NCBI GenBank assembly: GCA_030674155.1
Contig: CM060344.1
Span: forward strand, 28,519,673-28,583,672
DNA length: 64,000 nt
Direction of reading: 5' to 3'
Source of the DNA: Stramonita haemastoma
Taxonomy: Eukaryota > Mollusca > Gastropoda > Neogastropoda > Muricidae
A model generated the notes under the pieces. That model was not told where the DNA came from and made no database searches. It was given only the letters and a program-made list of their open reading frames with translations. Both the position numbers and the translations under genes were made by a program. Shown here piece after piece: positions 34,111-64,000 of this stretch (positions are counted from its first letter, which is position 1; the number at the start of each line of letters is the position of its first letter).

Positions 34111-35530
34111 AGTTCTGTTCCTGATGTTGATAAGATTATGCAGACCTAAACGTCGCTAAAACGACGGAAATCTGAGTATACTTTCGGAAAAATCACCTGT
34201 TTGTTCAAAATGTTCTGATCTAGCCATTTGAAGTGGAAAAGAAAGTACAGAGGAAGAGGTAGTGTTCCAGCAAGAAATTGTTGTTATTTATCAATTTTTT
34301 GCTTGTTGGTTGTTTTTGGGAGGGGAGGGGGGGGGGTGTTGGGTTTTTTGTGTGTTTTTGTTGTTGTTGTTTTTTGTTGTTGTTTTTGTTGTTGTTGTTT
34401 TTTTTTTTTGGGGGGGGGGGCTGAATAAACGTGTTAGTTATAATTACAAAAATATCAATGAAGAGTTTTCTGTTTGCAAAAGTTTGGTCACAACAGGTTA
34501 TGCAATGTTGAATATCTAGATTTAAAAGCATAATCAATGCCCACAAGTATTTTTTTCTGTTCCATCATCTGTTTCATGACTGTTGGTGACGTGCAAACTA
34601 CGTCAGTTAACACAACAGGCTGACATCATTGACATAGAATAATGATTGGTATTTGTTTAATTAAATGTTTACTATCTTACATAATAATAGTGTTGCACCA
34701 GCAAGAATTTATGTTTTACGAGATGACGATAAAGTCATCTTGAGGTTTTGAGTCTAGTTCGTCAATTATAGTGTAGTGGTCTTGTGAGTTATGCCATAGG
34801 GTACTGCACTGCCGTCGTGTTTAATCTAATGGTCTCTTCCTTTGACCACTACGCCTATAAGCACACGAACTGAATGTTGGTTTTATTTACGTCATCCAAA
34901 CCACTGACCGCCGACTCCTCAACGAAAGATTGAATCCAGTCCAAACTGTTTTGCATCTCTCTATGAAATGCTGCGTCTTTATTAAACTGCAACAGGGGCC
35001 TATACATTACAAACGGTAGCAAATCTGCAAAGCAACCCCCCCTTCCCACTCCCGCCATTACTGCTAAGAAAAACTGGCAATCAGTCGTGAGAAAAAGTGA
35101 GAAATTCAATTTCACTTCACTCCAGGCTGAAGTTTTCCGATTCGCGGTAGAAAGTATTTTTTTTATTAACTCGGTTAGGAGCAATGGTAGTAGTTTACAC
35201 ACCCGAAATCCAATTTAAATGTTTAGAATAACTTGAAAGTTGTTCAAGAAAACCTTAGAATGGTTCTAGTCACACTTTGATCGTCATGGATACCATGACG
35301 TCATTACCAGCAGTTGCCGATGTACGCGAATGAATACTTGCAAATGATTTGATTGGATCCGATGGATTTGTGCACAAAATAGTTCTAAAATAATGTTTTC
35401 TATATTACTCAAGTTGGTGTTTAATGAATAGTAACACATTACTTTCATAACTAAACGTAGTTAAATAAAGACAGTCGCATAATAATATTCTGGACTGAAA
35501 CTAATTTGATGCTAGGTTTAATACAGGACT
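34111..35530. other. Upstream region of the first 14-3-3 gene; no other gene supported
   Basis: T/G-rich low-complexity sequence at 34310-34425, then unique sequence. A minus-strand frame of 115 codons (34855-35202) matches no family I know and has no supporting splice context. It would be a candidate only if transcripts showed divergent transcription from the 14-3-3 promoter. Confidence 0.45.
35296..35303. promoter_or_regulatory. Palindromic CRE-like site TGACGTCA
   Basis: Perfect 8-bp CREB/ATF consensus about 320 bp before the ATG of the first 14-3-3 gene. The site is seen; function is inferred and depends on where transcription starts. Confidence 0.35.
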
Positions 35531-35537
35531 TCGCCTC

Positions 35538-35558
35538 CGCCATTTTGGATAGATTCCT
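35538..35558 (+). promoter_or_regulatory. YY1-like promoter block, gene 1
   Basis: CGCCATTTTGGATAGATTCC, 80 bp before the ATG. CGCCATNTT is the reverse of the YY1 consensus. The same block occurs before the second 14-3-3 gene at 57391. No TATA box is evident. Confidence 0.5.
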
Positions 35559-35617
35559 ACATTCTAGTACGTACGTCTGCTTGGCCTTGAGAGTTGCTCG
35601 TCGAGTGTGCCGACAAA

Positions 35618-49320
<13,703 letters not shown>

Positions 49321-49945
49321 TGATTGACTACCTCATGCTTTTGTATTGATATTACTTTGTACTGAAGTTTGTTTTGCAGTGTCATAATTAACTGGCCACC
49401 TTTGCACCACTATCCCCAATACTAACTAACCGCTTGGCTAGCAAGAAGAAACAACTTGGCAGCAACAGCCCTTAGTGAATATGTAAACTGTGCACTTGAA
49501 TTTAAAAAAAAAAAAAAAAAAATTAAAAGCAACCTTTAATTGTATCCTGCTCTAATGAAGCCCATGTCATGTTCCAGGCAAAGAATGGAACACAAACAAG
49601 TTATTATTTTTTTTTAAAGACAAAGGATACTTCTCACACAAAATCAATTAGCCTTACATGTGATTTGAACACCTCCCTTCCCCTTTCTTTTAAAAGTTTT
49701 ATATAGTAATTGTTATATTGCAAAATAGGTGTTGCCAAACTTTTTTTCAATTTCAAAATACAAAAATGAAAAACCCATAGTCTTCCAAAATCAGTTCATA
49801 GAATGTGTAAGCGTAAACAAAATTTCATTACAGCTTTTTTTTTTTCTTCTTTTTTTATTTTAAAGAAGGGGATGCAAGATCTTGAAAAGCAGTTGAAATT
49901 TCTAAAATTTCAATTACTTTTACCAGTTTATGTCAGGTCGTAAAG

Positions 49946-50025
<80 letters not shown>

Positions 50026-52340
50026 AAAAAAAAAGTTGGATCAGATAGGTTGTAAATATATTGACTGAGTGAAGTGTTGAAAAGAAACTTCCTGTGAATT
50101 GAAATTAAAACTTGTTTGTTTCAGCAAATGAAGACGCTGTTGCTCATAACAAGAAATGAAATACACTGTACAGCAGAAACCACTTTACAAATTAAAAATG
50201 ACTCATTTTTAGTCCAGATTGGCATTATTGTTTTTGAGGCTTTTTTATCATTGAAGACGATGAGAGGCTTTTGTAAGTAAAACTGTTAAGATGGTCCATT
50301 ATCCAGCTATTTCTTCAATCCAAACGGGCTCAGTTGTTCACTCTTCAACCACCTCTTTCTCCTTTTTTTTTTTTCTCTTTCTTCTACGACACCTGAATAT
50401 AAGGGAAAAGTCTGCCTGATTTGCGCAAAGTGACGATACCAGAGTATGTCAGCAGGGTATTACTGGATGAAAACTTTAAAGTCTGAAAAATGACCATGCT
50501 ACCAACAACAAGTGAAAAGTTTCTTTACAAGTAACCAAAGGAAAAAAAGAGAAAATATTAAATTTAAATGATATATGTACCAGGTTGCTTACAGCTTGTT
50601 TGGGGTTTTTTTGGGTTTTTTTTTCAATTGAAAAGCATTTTCTGAATTTCTCTAGACAGGTTTGGTGCTGTATAGTTATGTGTACATCAAGTCCAGTGCA
50701 TGTGTTTAAAGTCTGTTCATCAACTAATGCTTTTAAATGCTTAAGTTAGTCAGTTTGTTGAATATAGAGCATGGTTTGATACGAGTTTCATGCACAAATT
50801 TGATAACCTGTTGTGCTTATTTATCAGAGATTGTGAAGAAGTAGACCAAAAAAATCACCTAGCTTTATCTTCGAGTGTAGTAGAGTTAAGCAAACCATGA
50901 GAGTCATTGGAAGAAGTAGAAAATATGAAGTGTTTCCTGGAAAGGTATGGGAATGCTGAGGATATTTAGAAAAGTGTATTATCTTATCCCTGATTCTTGG
51001 ATTTGTCAGTTTAAAAAAGAAAGAAAGAAAAATAAAAATGTACACATGTTAATGTTACCAAATTGAGAATCTATCAAACAAATTTGGAGATGTATAGAGA
51101 AGCAAAAAAAAAAAAAAATCATGTCCTCAGATATTTAGTGGATGAGTTCTTTCAAAAAGAAATGTTCTGGATTCCCTGTGAGAAGGGTTGCACTATTTTT
51201 CAGTTCTGAATATTCATCTATAAAGTTTGTCAGTTCAAAGGCTTTACAAATAAAATATCTCCCCCAAAAGAAAACTACACATATTCTCACTCATCGATTT
51301 TGAGAATGTCTTCAAGGTCATTAACAGGAAGTCTTCAAATAAATAAAAACAACAACAAACAAATACACACACGCCCACGAAGAAAGTGAGGACAGAAGCA
51401 AAATGCAATATCAGTGAAAGGCAACGCTTGATGTCTTGTGTATTTTTATGAGTATTTTGTTGCCATTTCTGAGCATATTGTGTGTTATGGTATCTTGTGA
51501 GCATTCTGTTGCCAATACTTTTTCTTTTAATATTTGTGTGGAGTCGACTTGTGATGTATGTTCATGAATATGCTTAGATTAAAAAATGGTAGGCTGACAA
51601 TCTTTCTGGATCAAGAGAGGAATTTCTGAAATGGGTACAAATCTGCACATGTGCAATTCTTCCAGTAGTGAGCTTTTTTTTTCTTCTTTTTTTTTCCGGA
51701 CATGAATGATCAGAATTCCCATTGTAACGGGGACTGGGATTGGGGAGGGCGCCACTCTTTGTTGGATAAGAGGGAAATTTACCTCAGCCAGTGTGTACTT
51801 AATGTACGCTGTCAAAACTTTGATTAAAGGATTCTTTAACAACATCACAGTGCAGTGTCTGGCTGAAGCATGAAAGTGAGACTGGCCTGAAGAGGTACAT
51901 GTGCTATATGGAGAAGATGGTCAGCATTTTGTATGGTGTAAACAGATGTATGCACCTTCATTGATAAGTTCCCATGCATGTACGAAAAACTGAGGAAGAT
52001 CATGGTTACTGGTTGATTTTTTTTAAAAGATCATTAGGTTTTGGAACTCGATCCTAAAAATTAAAGAAATTTGATGATTCACAGTAATTTTCAAGAAATG
52101 GCCCCTTTTTTTAAGGGTTTATTTCTTAAATATTAAAAAAAAGAAGAAAGTAAAGAAGGATTGAGAAAGGATAGTCATGTATTAAGCATTTCTACCATCA
52201 GCCACGTATGGTAAATGATCAGGATCACTACCTTGCCACCAAGCATTATCCTATATCAGACAAATGATTCGCAGCTAGATTAAAAATGTTGAAGCCATTA
52301 TCACCAGCTGTCAGTTTAATTGGTCTTCTCAGTAAGCTAC
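49321..52340. other. No gene seen; (CT)n at 49949-50020
   Basis: AT-rich unique sequence that could still be 3' UTR or intergenic. No exon, tRNA-like head or DNA transposon ends recognised. Confidence 0.45.
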
Positions 52341-52344
52341 AATC

Positions 52345-52935
52345 TGACAGAGTAGAAATGAGAAAAGAGACATCCTATGACAGAGTGTAGAAATGAGAAA
52401 AGAGACATCCTATGACAGAGTGTAGAAATGAGAAAAGAGACATCCTGTGACAGAGTGTAGAAATGAGAAAAGAGACATCCTATGACAGAGTGTAGAAATG
52501 AGAAAAGAGACATCCTGTGACAGAGTGTAGAAATGAGAAAAGAGACATCCTGTGACAGAGTGTAGAAATGAGAAAAGAGACATCCTGTGACAGAGTGTAG
52601 AAATGAGAAAAGAGACATCCTGTGACAGAGTGTAGAAATGAGAAAAGAGACATCCTGTGACAGAGTGTAGAAATGAGAAAAGAGACATCCTATGACAGAG
52701 TGTAGAAATGAGAAAAGAGACATCCTGTGACAGAGTGTAGAAATGAGAAAAGAGACATCCTGTGACAGAGTGTAGAAATGAGAAAAGAGACATCCTGTGA
52801 CAGAGTGTAGAAATGAGAAAAGAGACATCCTATGACAGAGTGTAGAAATGAGAAAAGAGACATCCTATGACAGAGTGTAGAAATGAGAAAAGAGACATCC
52901 TATGACAGAGTGTAGAAATGAGAAAAGAGACATCC
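52345..52935 (+). repeat. 35-bp minisatellite, about 17 near-identical units
   Basis: Unit TGACAGAGTGTAGAAATGAG plus AAAAGAGACATCCTG. The only recurring variant is CCTATGA for CCTGTGA. Units are contiguous with no spacers. Because three units make 105 bases, the minus strand reads as a periodic frame of 163 codons, which is a by-product. Confidence 0.95.
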
Positions 52936-53238
52936 CAACTGGGATTAAATTGGAACTTTATGTATGGTTTACTGGTCTTGTCAGGTATTTGGCCTCGTCC
53001 ACGTCCTTTAGGGAGGTGGTCACCAAATGGAGCAACAGCAAGCAGCCCTTGTTATGCTGTAGCAGCTCTGTTTCTGTGGCCTGCAAGATCTCTGTCTGGC
53101 CTGCTTACTGCAGATAATTCTTTAAGCACATGTAAGAAGCAATCTCACCCTGTCATATTGTAAGGAAAGATGGACACTAACGGAAGCATTAAACCCTACC
53201 AGTCTGCACACTTCTTGTGTACAGAACTGGATTGCCAG

Positions 53239-53272
<34 letters not shown>

Positions 53273-53620
53273 TTCCAAACCAAACCAGTAGTAGCTCGGA
53301 AACAGTTGAAACCTGGTACTCCAGTCATGCATAGTAAGTGGTGGAGCCTGAAGATCACTCACTTAGCCCTCTTGCATTCAGATTCTCTGAACACAAATTG
53401 CCCCTAGATTTTGCATTCCATCACGAAATCAGGTCAGGCACACATGCTTGCTCGCCTTTTCCTCCTAAGTACATACCAGCAGCTATAATTACTTCCAGAC
53501 TTTCACCACAGGCACTGTGCCTTGGCCTGATAGAGCTTTGGCATGTGGTAGCAATCGGTGAAGGTCTCTGGGTGATGGAAAACTACTGTGTGTAAATCCC
53601 GGCAAATCCTGGGTTGGGAT

Positions 53621-53665
<45 letters not shown>

Positions 53666-53805
53666 TTTATTTAATCTTGGCAAATCCCAGGTCGGGAGTA
53701 AGAGGGCTGAGGCAAAAGCAGTGTAAACAGCCATAATGAATATAGGTAAGGATTTGCTCTATCTAGGCTGAAAGAAAAAAAAACAAAACGCAGGAAAATA
53801 TTTTT
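52936..53805. other. No gene seen; long poly-C and poly-G runs
   Basis: Pure C run at about 53240-53272 and pure G run at about 53620-53663, the longest in the window. A short unexplained unique segment lies between them. Confidence 0.6.
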
Positions 53806-53809
53806 TTAA

Positions 53810-54215
53810 AGTGTTCTGCCACTGCTCCAAGATTCACCAATGGTGAGTTTGGGTACATGAACATTAGCCTGCAAATTCAGGTTGCCTCATTTAGACTTTG
53901 GGGATAATGCTTAAAAACAACAGCATGCATACATGCCTGTAAAAAAAAAAAAAAAAGTCATCTGTTCGTATTGGCACACAATGACCCACTCTTCCAAAAG
54001 ACTAACCACTTATAGCGTGGGCAAGATATTTGTGTACATTTGTTCTTGGGATCTCAGTTTATAGTCTCATCTGAAAGACTTTCGGGGGAGTGGAGTTGAT
54101 ACTTGTGTCAACTCCAGGGAAAAATACCCTCGAATAGGCATCTCTGTGATGGTTTGAGTACACTTCATATGATTGTGGGCTCAATGTTCTAACCACTAGG
54201 CTATCCTGCTTCCAG
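53810..54215 (-). mobile_element. SINE with family B 3' half and family C head
   Basis: The left part has the family B end block (CCAAGATTCACCAATGGTGA). The right end is the family C head in minus sense (TTCTAACCACTAGGCTATCC), with the shared central body between. It is evidence that the families exchange modules. Confidence 0.6.
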
Positions 54216-54339
54216 AAAGAAAATATATGAACACAAAATGAACAGATGCCATTGATGTATAGATGCTAGCTGCTGTTCACTTAAAACTGCTAGCACACGC
54301 AAACGGACATGCACTCACACAGAAACACACCTAGAGAGA

Positions 54340-54650
54340 GGGTGGGGGGCAAGATAGCCAAGTGGTTAAGAGTGTTGAGCTTGTGATTTGACAGCCTGGG
54401 CCTGAGCTACTCTTCCGAAAGATGGAACATATTTTAGTGTGTGGGCAACATGTTCTGCATGCATTCACAATATAGCCTCAGTTTACAGTCTCATCCAAAG
54501 CAATGTCAGAGGAATAGAGTCAGCATGGATGTTAACACCAGAGGAAAAATGTAAAAATCCCCTTGAACATGCTTGGGTGGTCGTTCAAACCCAGGCCATC
54601 AGACTGCAAGCTCAAGGGTCTTACTACTAGGCTGTCTCCCCCTCCCTGCT
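54340..54650. mobile_element. Two family C heads around a shared body, opposite orientations
   Basis: 54345-54400 is a plus-strand tRNA-like head (GATAGCCAAGTGGTTAAGAG). 54405-54650 is a minus-strand copy with the body GAAAGATGGAACATATTTTA and head TCTTACTACTAGGCTGTC. Either two insertions or a rearranged element. Confidence 0.5.
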
Positions 54651-54663
54651 GCCATTTGCTGGT

Positions 54664-54950
54664 TAAGTTAAAGTCTGTCCGAGCCTAAGGCTCATCAGGC
54701 CGGTGCTTATCCCGGTTTCTGTGGCGTTAAGCGACTGAGAGTCATAGACTCCCCCAGGATAGGACGCCAGTCTATCGCAGGGTTAACCCCCAACACAAGG
54801 TTGGTACCCCTTTTACACCTGGGTGGGGTGAGAAAATAGCCGTAAAGTGCCTTATCCAAGGGCACAACGCCATAGCCGAAAGCTGGGATCGAACCCGCAA
54901 CCTTTAGATTACGAGTCCAACGCCCTAACCACTAGACTACAGCGGCGGCT
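54664..54950 (-). mobile_element. tRNA-derived SINE, family A (full length)
   Basis: Perfect 12-bp duplication CCATTTGCTGGT at 54652-54663 and 54951-54962. The minus-strand head ends at 54950 (CTAGACTACAGCGGCGGC in the plus reading). Confidence 0.92.
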
Positions 54951-55369
54951 CCATTTGCTGGTATAAGAAGTTTAACCCTCTAACTTGGAATTTATCTCTG
55001 CCCTCAATCTTACAAACGGATCTCCAACAAAAAAAACAAAAACAAAATTGTGGTTTTCTTGAACTGTATCTCTAATTCACGTCCTCTACATCCTTCGCAC
55101 CAATAAAATAATTGACATCTTTTTCTTCTTCCTCCTTTCTTGGACATGCTAAATTTTTAATCTGGTCTGGATGGCGAAGTTTGCAGTTTGTCATAGTGAC
55201 TCTGCTGGTCCCCAGAGTTTTTCCTACAGCTCTGCGGGGCAGGGCCACTTCTGGAAGGTAGGGCAAGACAGCAGGATATGGGAGGGGGGTTATAGGGGCC
55301 TGTGCCACTAGGGCATAAGTCAATGTGGGATGGATAATTAACTTGCTGATTATTCAAAATTTGTCTCTT

Positions 55370-55800
55370 TAGAAAACAGAGCATGATAGATCGGTCATTT
55401 AGTGGGTATGTGCTCACTGGAAAGTGAGGTCATAGGTCTGATCCTATCCAAAACCCAGACGTTTTTCACCACTCTTTGACTATGAGGGGTAGTCTGGGTC
55501 TCATGCTAGTCTTTCAGATGAGACGGTAAACCAAGATCTTGTGTACAACACAGTGCTATTGAAGCATGTAAGAAAACAAAAACCTCATGGTTGTAAGAGA
55601 GTTGTTCCTGGCTTTTTTGTTGTTTTTGTTTTTTTTACAAAGGTTCTTATACTCTGGAAGAGAAATACACATGCACACCCTACGAATAAACGATTTACAC
55701 TGTTGCATCTAATGTGACCACAACTTGTATAATTGTGATATGGGGATATCATGATACAATGCAAGATTACGACACTGCAATACAAACAATAAAATACAGG
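55370..55800 (+). mobile_element. SINE family D, diverged copy
   Basis: The head region contains TTTAGTGGGTATGTGCTC and CATAGGTCTGATCCTATCC (degenerate A and B boxes), the body TCAGATGAGACGGTAAACC, and the tail ACAATGCAAGATTAC... ACAAACAATAAAATAC. Confidence 0.55.
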
Positions 55801-55934
55801 AAACCGTATCAAACAAACAAAAAGATGCCTAATGTCTTTCTGTGAAGAGACTTTAAAACGAAGAACGCACACAAAGATCCAGAGGACCTGAACAAACTAT
55901 TATTTACTGAGATGAGAACCAAACCATCGCTTAT

Positions 55935-55980
55935 CAAAAAAAAAAAAAAAAAAAAAGGGGGGGGGGGGGGGGGGGGGGGC
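55935..55980. repeat. poly-A/poly-G tract
   Basis: About 20 A followed by about 22 G on the plus strand. Confidence 0.9.
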
Positions 55981-56084
55981 AATGTAACGCATATAGACAG
56001 CCCAGATAGCAGCTGTAAACACTGAAGCTCAGAGGTCATTGTAAACAAAACAGAGATCTTGTCAATGGATGTTGGGTGCTCACC

Positions 56085-56495
56085 ATTAATGCTGGACTAG
56101 CTCCAGCAAACCGGAGAATTGAAATACCTAGTCCCCCCATGGGGATGCTGGGGGCCTGACAGTATGAATACCATCTCCACCTTCTGGAAATGATGTACAG
56201 GAATTCCCTCTTTTCTATCCCTCTCTTTGTTTCTCCCCTGTTATTTTCCCTCCCTGTCACCTCTTCTTGTCTATTTTTCTGGCTTCTTGGTCAAGTCTTC
56301 TTCCTTTTTTCCTGTAAAAAAACAAAAATCAACACCCCCCCCCCCTCCCACTTTAAAAAGATAACAGTTCTCTCCCATGCCGATGTGGAAGGCGCTTGGC
56401 CTGACTTGTCAGGCCCTTAAAGGTAGCGTAACGTATTTTTGCTCATATGACAGACAACATTAGTTGCTCTCAGAGTGTTCGAAGAAGGAGAAGAA
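56085..56495 (+). mobile_element. Family P, near full length
   Basis: Same order as 26920-27235: ACCATCTCCACCTTCTGG, GAATTCCCTCTTTTCTATCC, GCGCTTGGCCTGACTTGTCA, CATATGACAGACAACATTAG, and a GAAGGAGAAGAAG tail. Confidence 0.7.
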
Positions 56496-56499
56496 GATG

Positions 56500-57390
56500 C
56501 ACAACCAGAAACAAAAACATACGACAGGTGTGTGGTCCTAACATCTTGTCAACCAGAACCTGACCAGGAAGATCATAATTATCAAAATCAGCTGCGGTCA
56601 TTTACAATAACCAGATCCCTTCGTTTATATCACTATTAGTTTAAAAATGTGATGAAACATACATATATCTTTGTAAGTAAAGGATATATTATGTCTGTTT
56701 TGATACTATTGAACAGAACAGATTACAGGAAGGTCATTGGACAACTTCCTATACCAAGTCATTGCTGGTTTTCAGAAGGTATATTAATGCTATAAACTAT
56801 CTTCCTTTTCTCTCCTTTGAGAAACTAGTGATTGTCTTCCTATCTTTAATGACATATAACCAAACATTTTCATACCTTACAATTTTAATGATACAGCCAA
56901 CCATTTTCATTAGTAATTCGATAAGAGTACTGTACAATATCTTGCATGAGAAAATTAGATATTTTATGGTAGCCTAAGGGATAATTGCCGTGTTTGAACC
57001 CCATGAACAAAAGATGTAAGGGGGCCTACGTGGCAGCATGTCCTGGCGCTTCCGCGCACTGGTTGACAATGCAGTACATTGCCAAATATATGTTGCAGTA
57101 TTATTTTTTTGGCAATCTATATCTTAAACTTAATATTTGATATTCAGCACATAGTCTGGTGACGCCTCAGAAAAGCAATGTAGGCCTTTGCCCATGATAA
57201 CATCAGTATGATCTACGCATTATTAGGCCAAAAAAAGCCATAAAGATTATTCAAATATATTTGCAGAGACGGGCCAAGTTGGCCTAATAAGCCTAGGCCT
57301 ATCCAAAAAGTCTCCGGGCTGCGTTTGTTGCGATGGCAGCGGGTTTTCGTGTTGGAAGTACGCATGCGCATTACAGTAGTGTGTTAAATT
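56500..57390. other. Upstream region of the second 14-3-3 gene
   Basis: AT-rich unique sequence with no exon recognised. An NRF1-like half site ACGCATGCGCAT lies at about 57359-57370, just before the YY1-like block. Confidence 0.45.
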
Positions 57391-57411
57391 CGCCATCTTG
57401 GATACATTCCT
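57391..57411 (+). promoter_or_regulatory. YY1-like promoter block, gene 2
   Basis: CGCCATCTTGGATACATTCC, 72 bp before the ATG. It matches the block before gene 1 at all but two positions, while the sequence around it differs. Confidence 0.5.
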
Positions 57412-57462
57412 GTCAAGGTGGTAGGGCTTGCAGGTGTGTGACATACCGCGACTACAGCAAAA

Positions 57463-63788
<6,326 letters not shown>

Positions 63789-63937
63789 GTAAGGCAGCAT
63801 TGAGTTAAATAGTTGAAGTATCAGAGGGAGGGCACAGTGTATCAGGTGGGGGGGGAGAACCTCACAGTGCTGAAGGTGTCAGTTTGGATTGACTTTTTCC
63901 GTAACTTCTTAAGGAGTTCTGTTTAGACGGGTTACCG

Positions 63938-64000
63938 AGAAGGATGGTGGCAGAATGGTTAAGACCTTGACCTGCGCAACAAGTGAACTGTGAGGTTCTA
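63938..64000 (+). mobile_element. SINE family B, tRNA-like head, cut by the window end
   Basis: GATGGTGGCAGAATGGTTAA, then GACC and GAACTGTGAGGTTCTA. This is the plus-strand orientation of the head seen reversed at 12.8, 17.5 and 40.6 kb. Confidence 0.6.

Noticed and set aside
34855..35202. Minus-strand 115-codon frame upstream of 14-3-3 gene 1
   Set aside because: No recognisable domain, no splice partners, and length near what is expected by chance in this sequence.
52345..52935. CRISPR-like array or repeat-protein gene with 35-bp units
   Set aside because: No spacers, and the open frame depends on unit length, not on codon constraint.

Overview
The window is animal nuclear DNA: genes with GT-AG introns, long (CA)n/(GA)n/(CTT)n microsatellites, minisatellites and many tRNA-derived SINEs. 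The SINE content and two zeta-class 14-3-3 genes suit a lophotrochozoan, probably a gastropod mollusc. That placement is inference; no species-diagnostic gene is present. Gene content is low. Most open frames in the window are read-through of microsatellites, minisatellites or SINEs.

Layout. (1) 1-1626: an error-rich second copy of 13450-14907, followed by a 100-N gap, probably an assembly artefact. (2) 3973-11527, + strand: the last four exons of a sorting nexin of the SNX13/14/19/25 group, best matched by SNX19 (nexin-C domain). The introns hold two minisatellites that run right up to the splice acceptors, and an inverted repeat pair that brackets the second visible exon. (3) 11.5-35 kb: no convincing gene. 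It holds SINEs, minisatellites, a decayed LINE with RNase H remnants, and a young SINE that fuses a tRNA-like head to a 5S rRNA-like segment. (4) 35618-46122, + strand: a complete five-exon 14-3-3 gene of 255 codons. Intron 1 holds a 5'-truncated LINE with a target-site duplication. Intron 3 holds a piggyBac-like element with TTAA ends and its own small open frame. (5) 46-57 kb: probable long 3' UTR, then a 35-bp minisatellite array and more SINEs. (6) 57463-63788, + strand: the first two coding exons of a second 14-3-3 gene, which continues past the window edge.

The two 14-3-3 genes are tandem, same-strand paralogues with identical intron positions. They share a YY1-like promoter block 70-80 bp before the ATG. 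14-3-3 proteins are dimeric phosphoserine/phosphothreonine-binding adaptors of the cytosol. SNX19-type nexins tether endosomes or the ER. Nothing in the sequence ties the nexin gene to the 14-3-3 pair functionally.

The most notable signals are: minisatellite units that replicate a 3' splice site; a tRNA/5S chimeric SINE with perfect 12-bp target-site duplications; five copies of another SINE, all with perfect 11-13 bp duplications; and the piggyBac-like element carrying an unrecognised acidic open frame.
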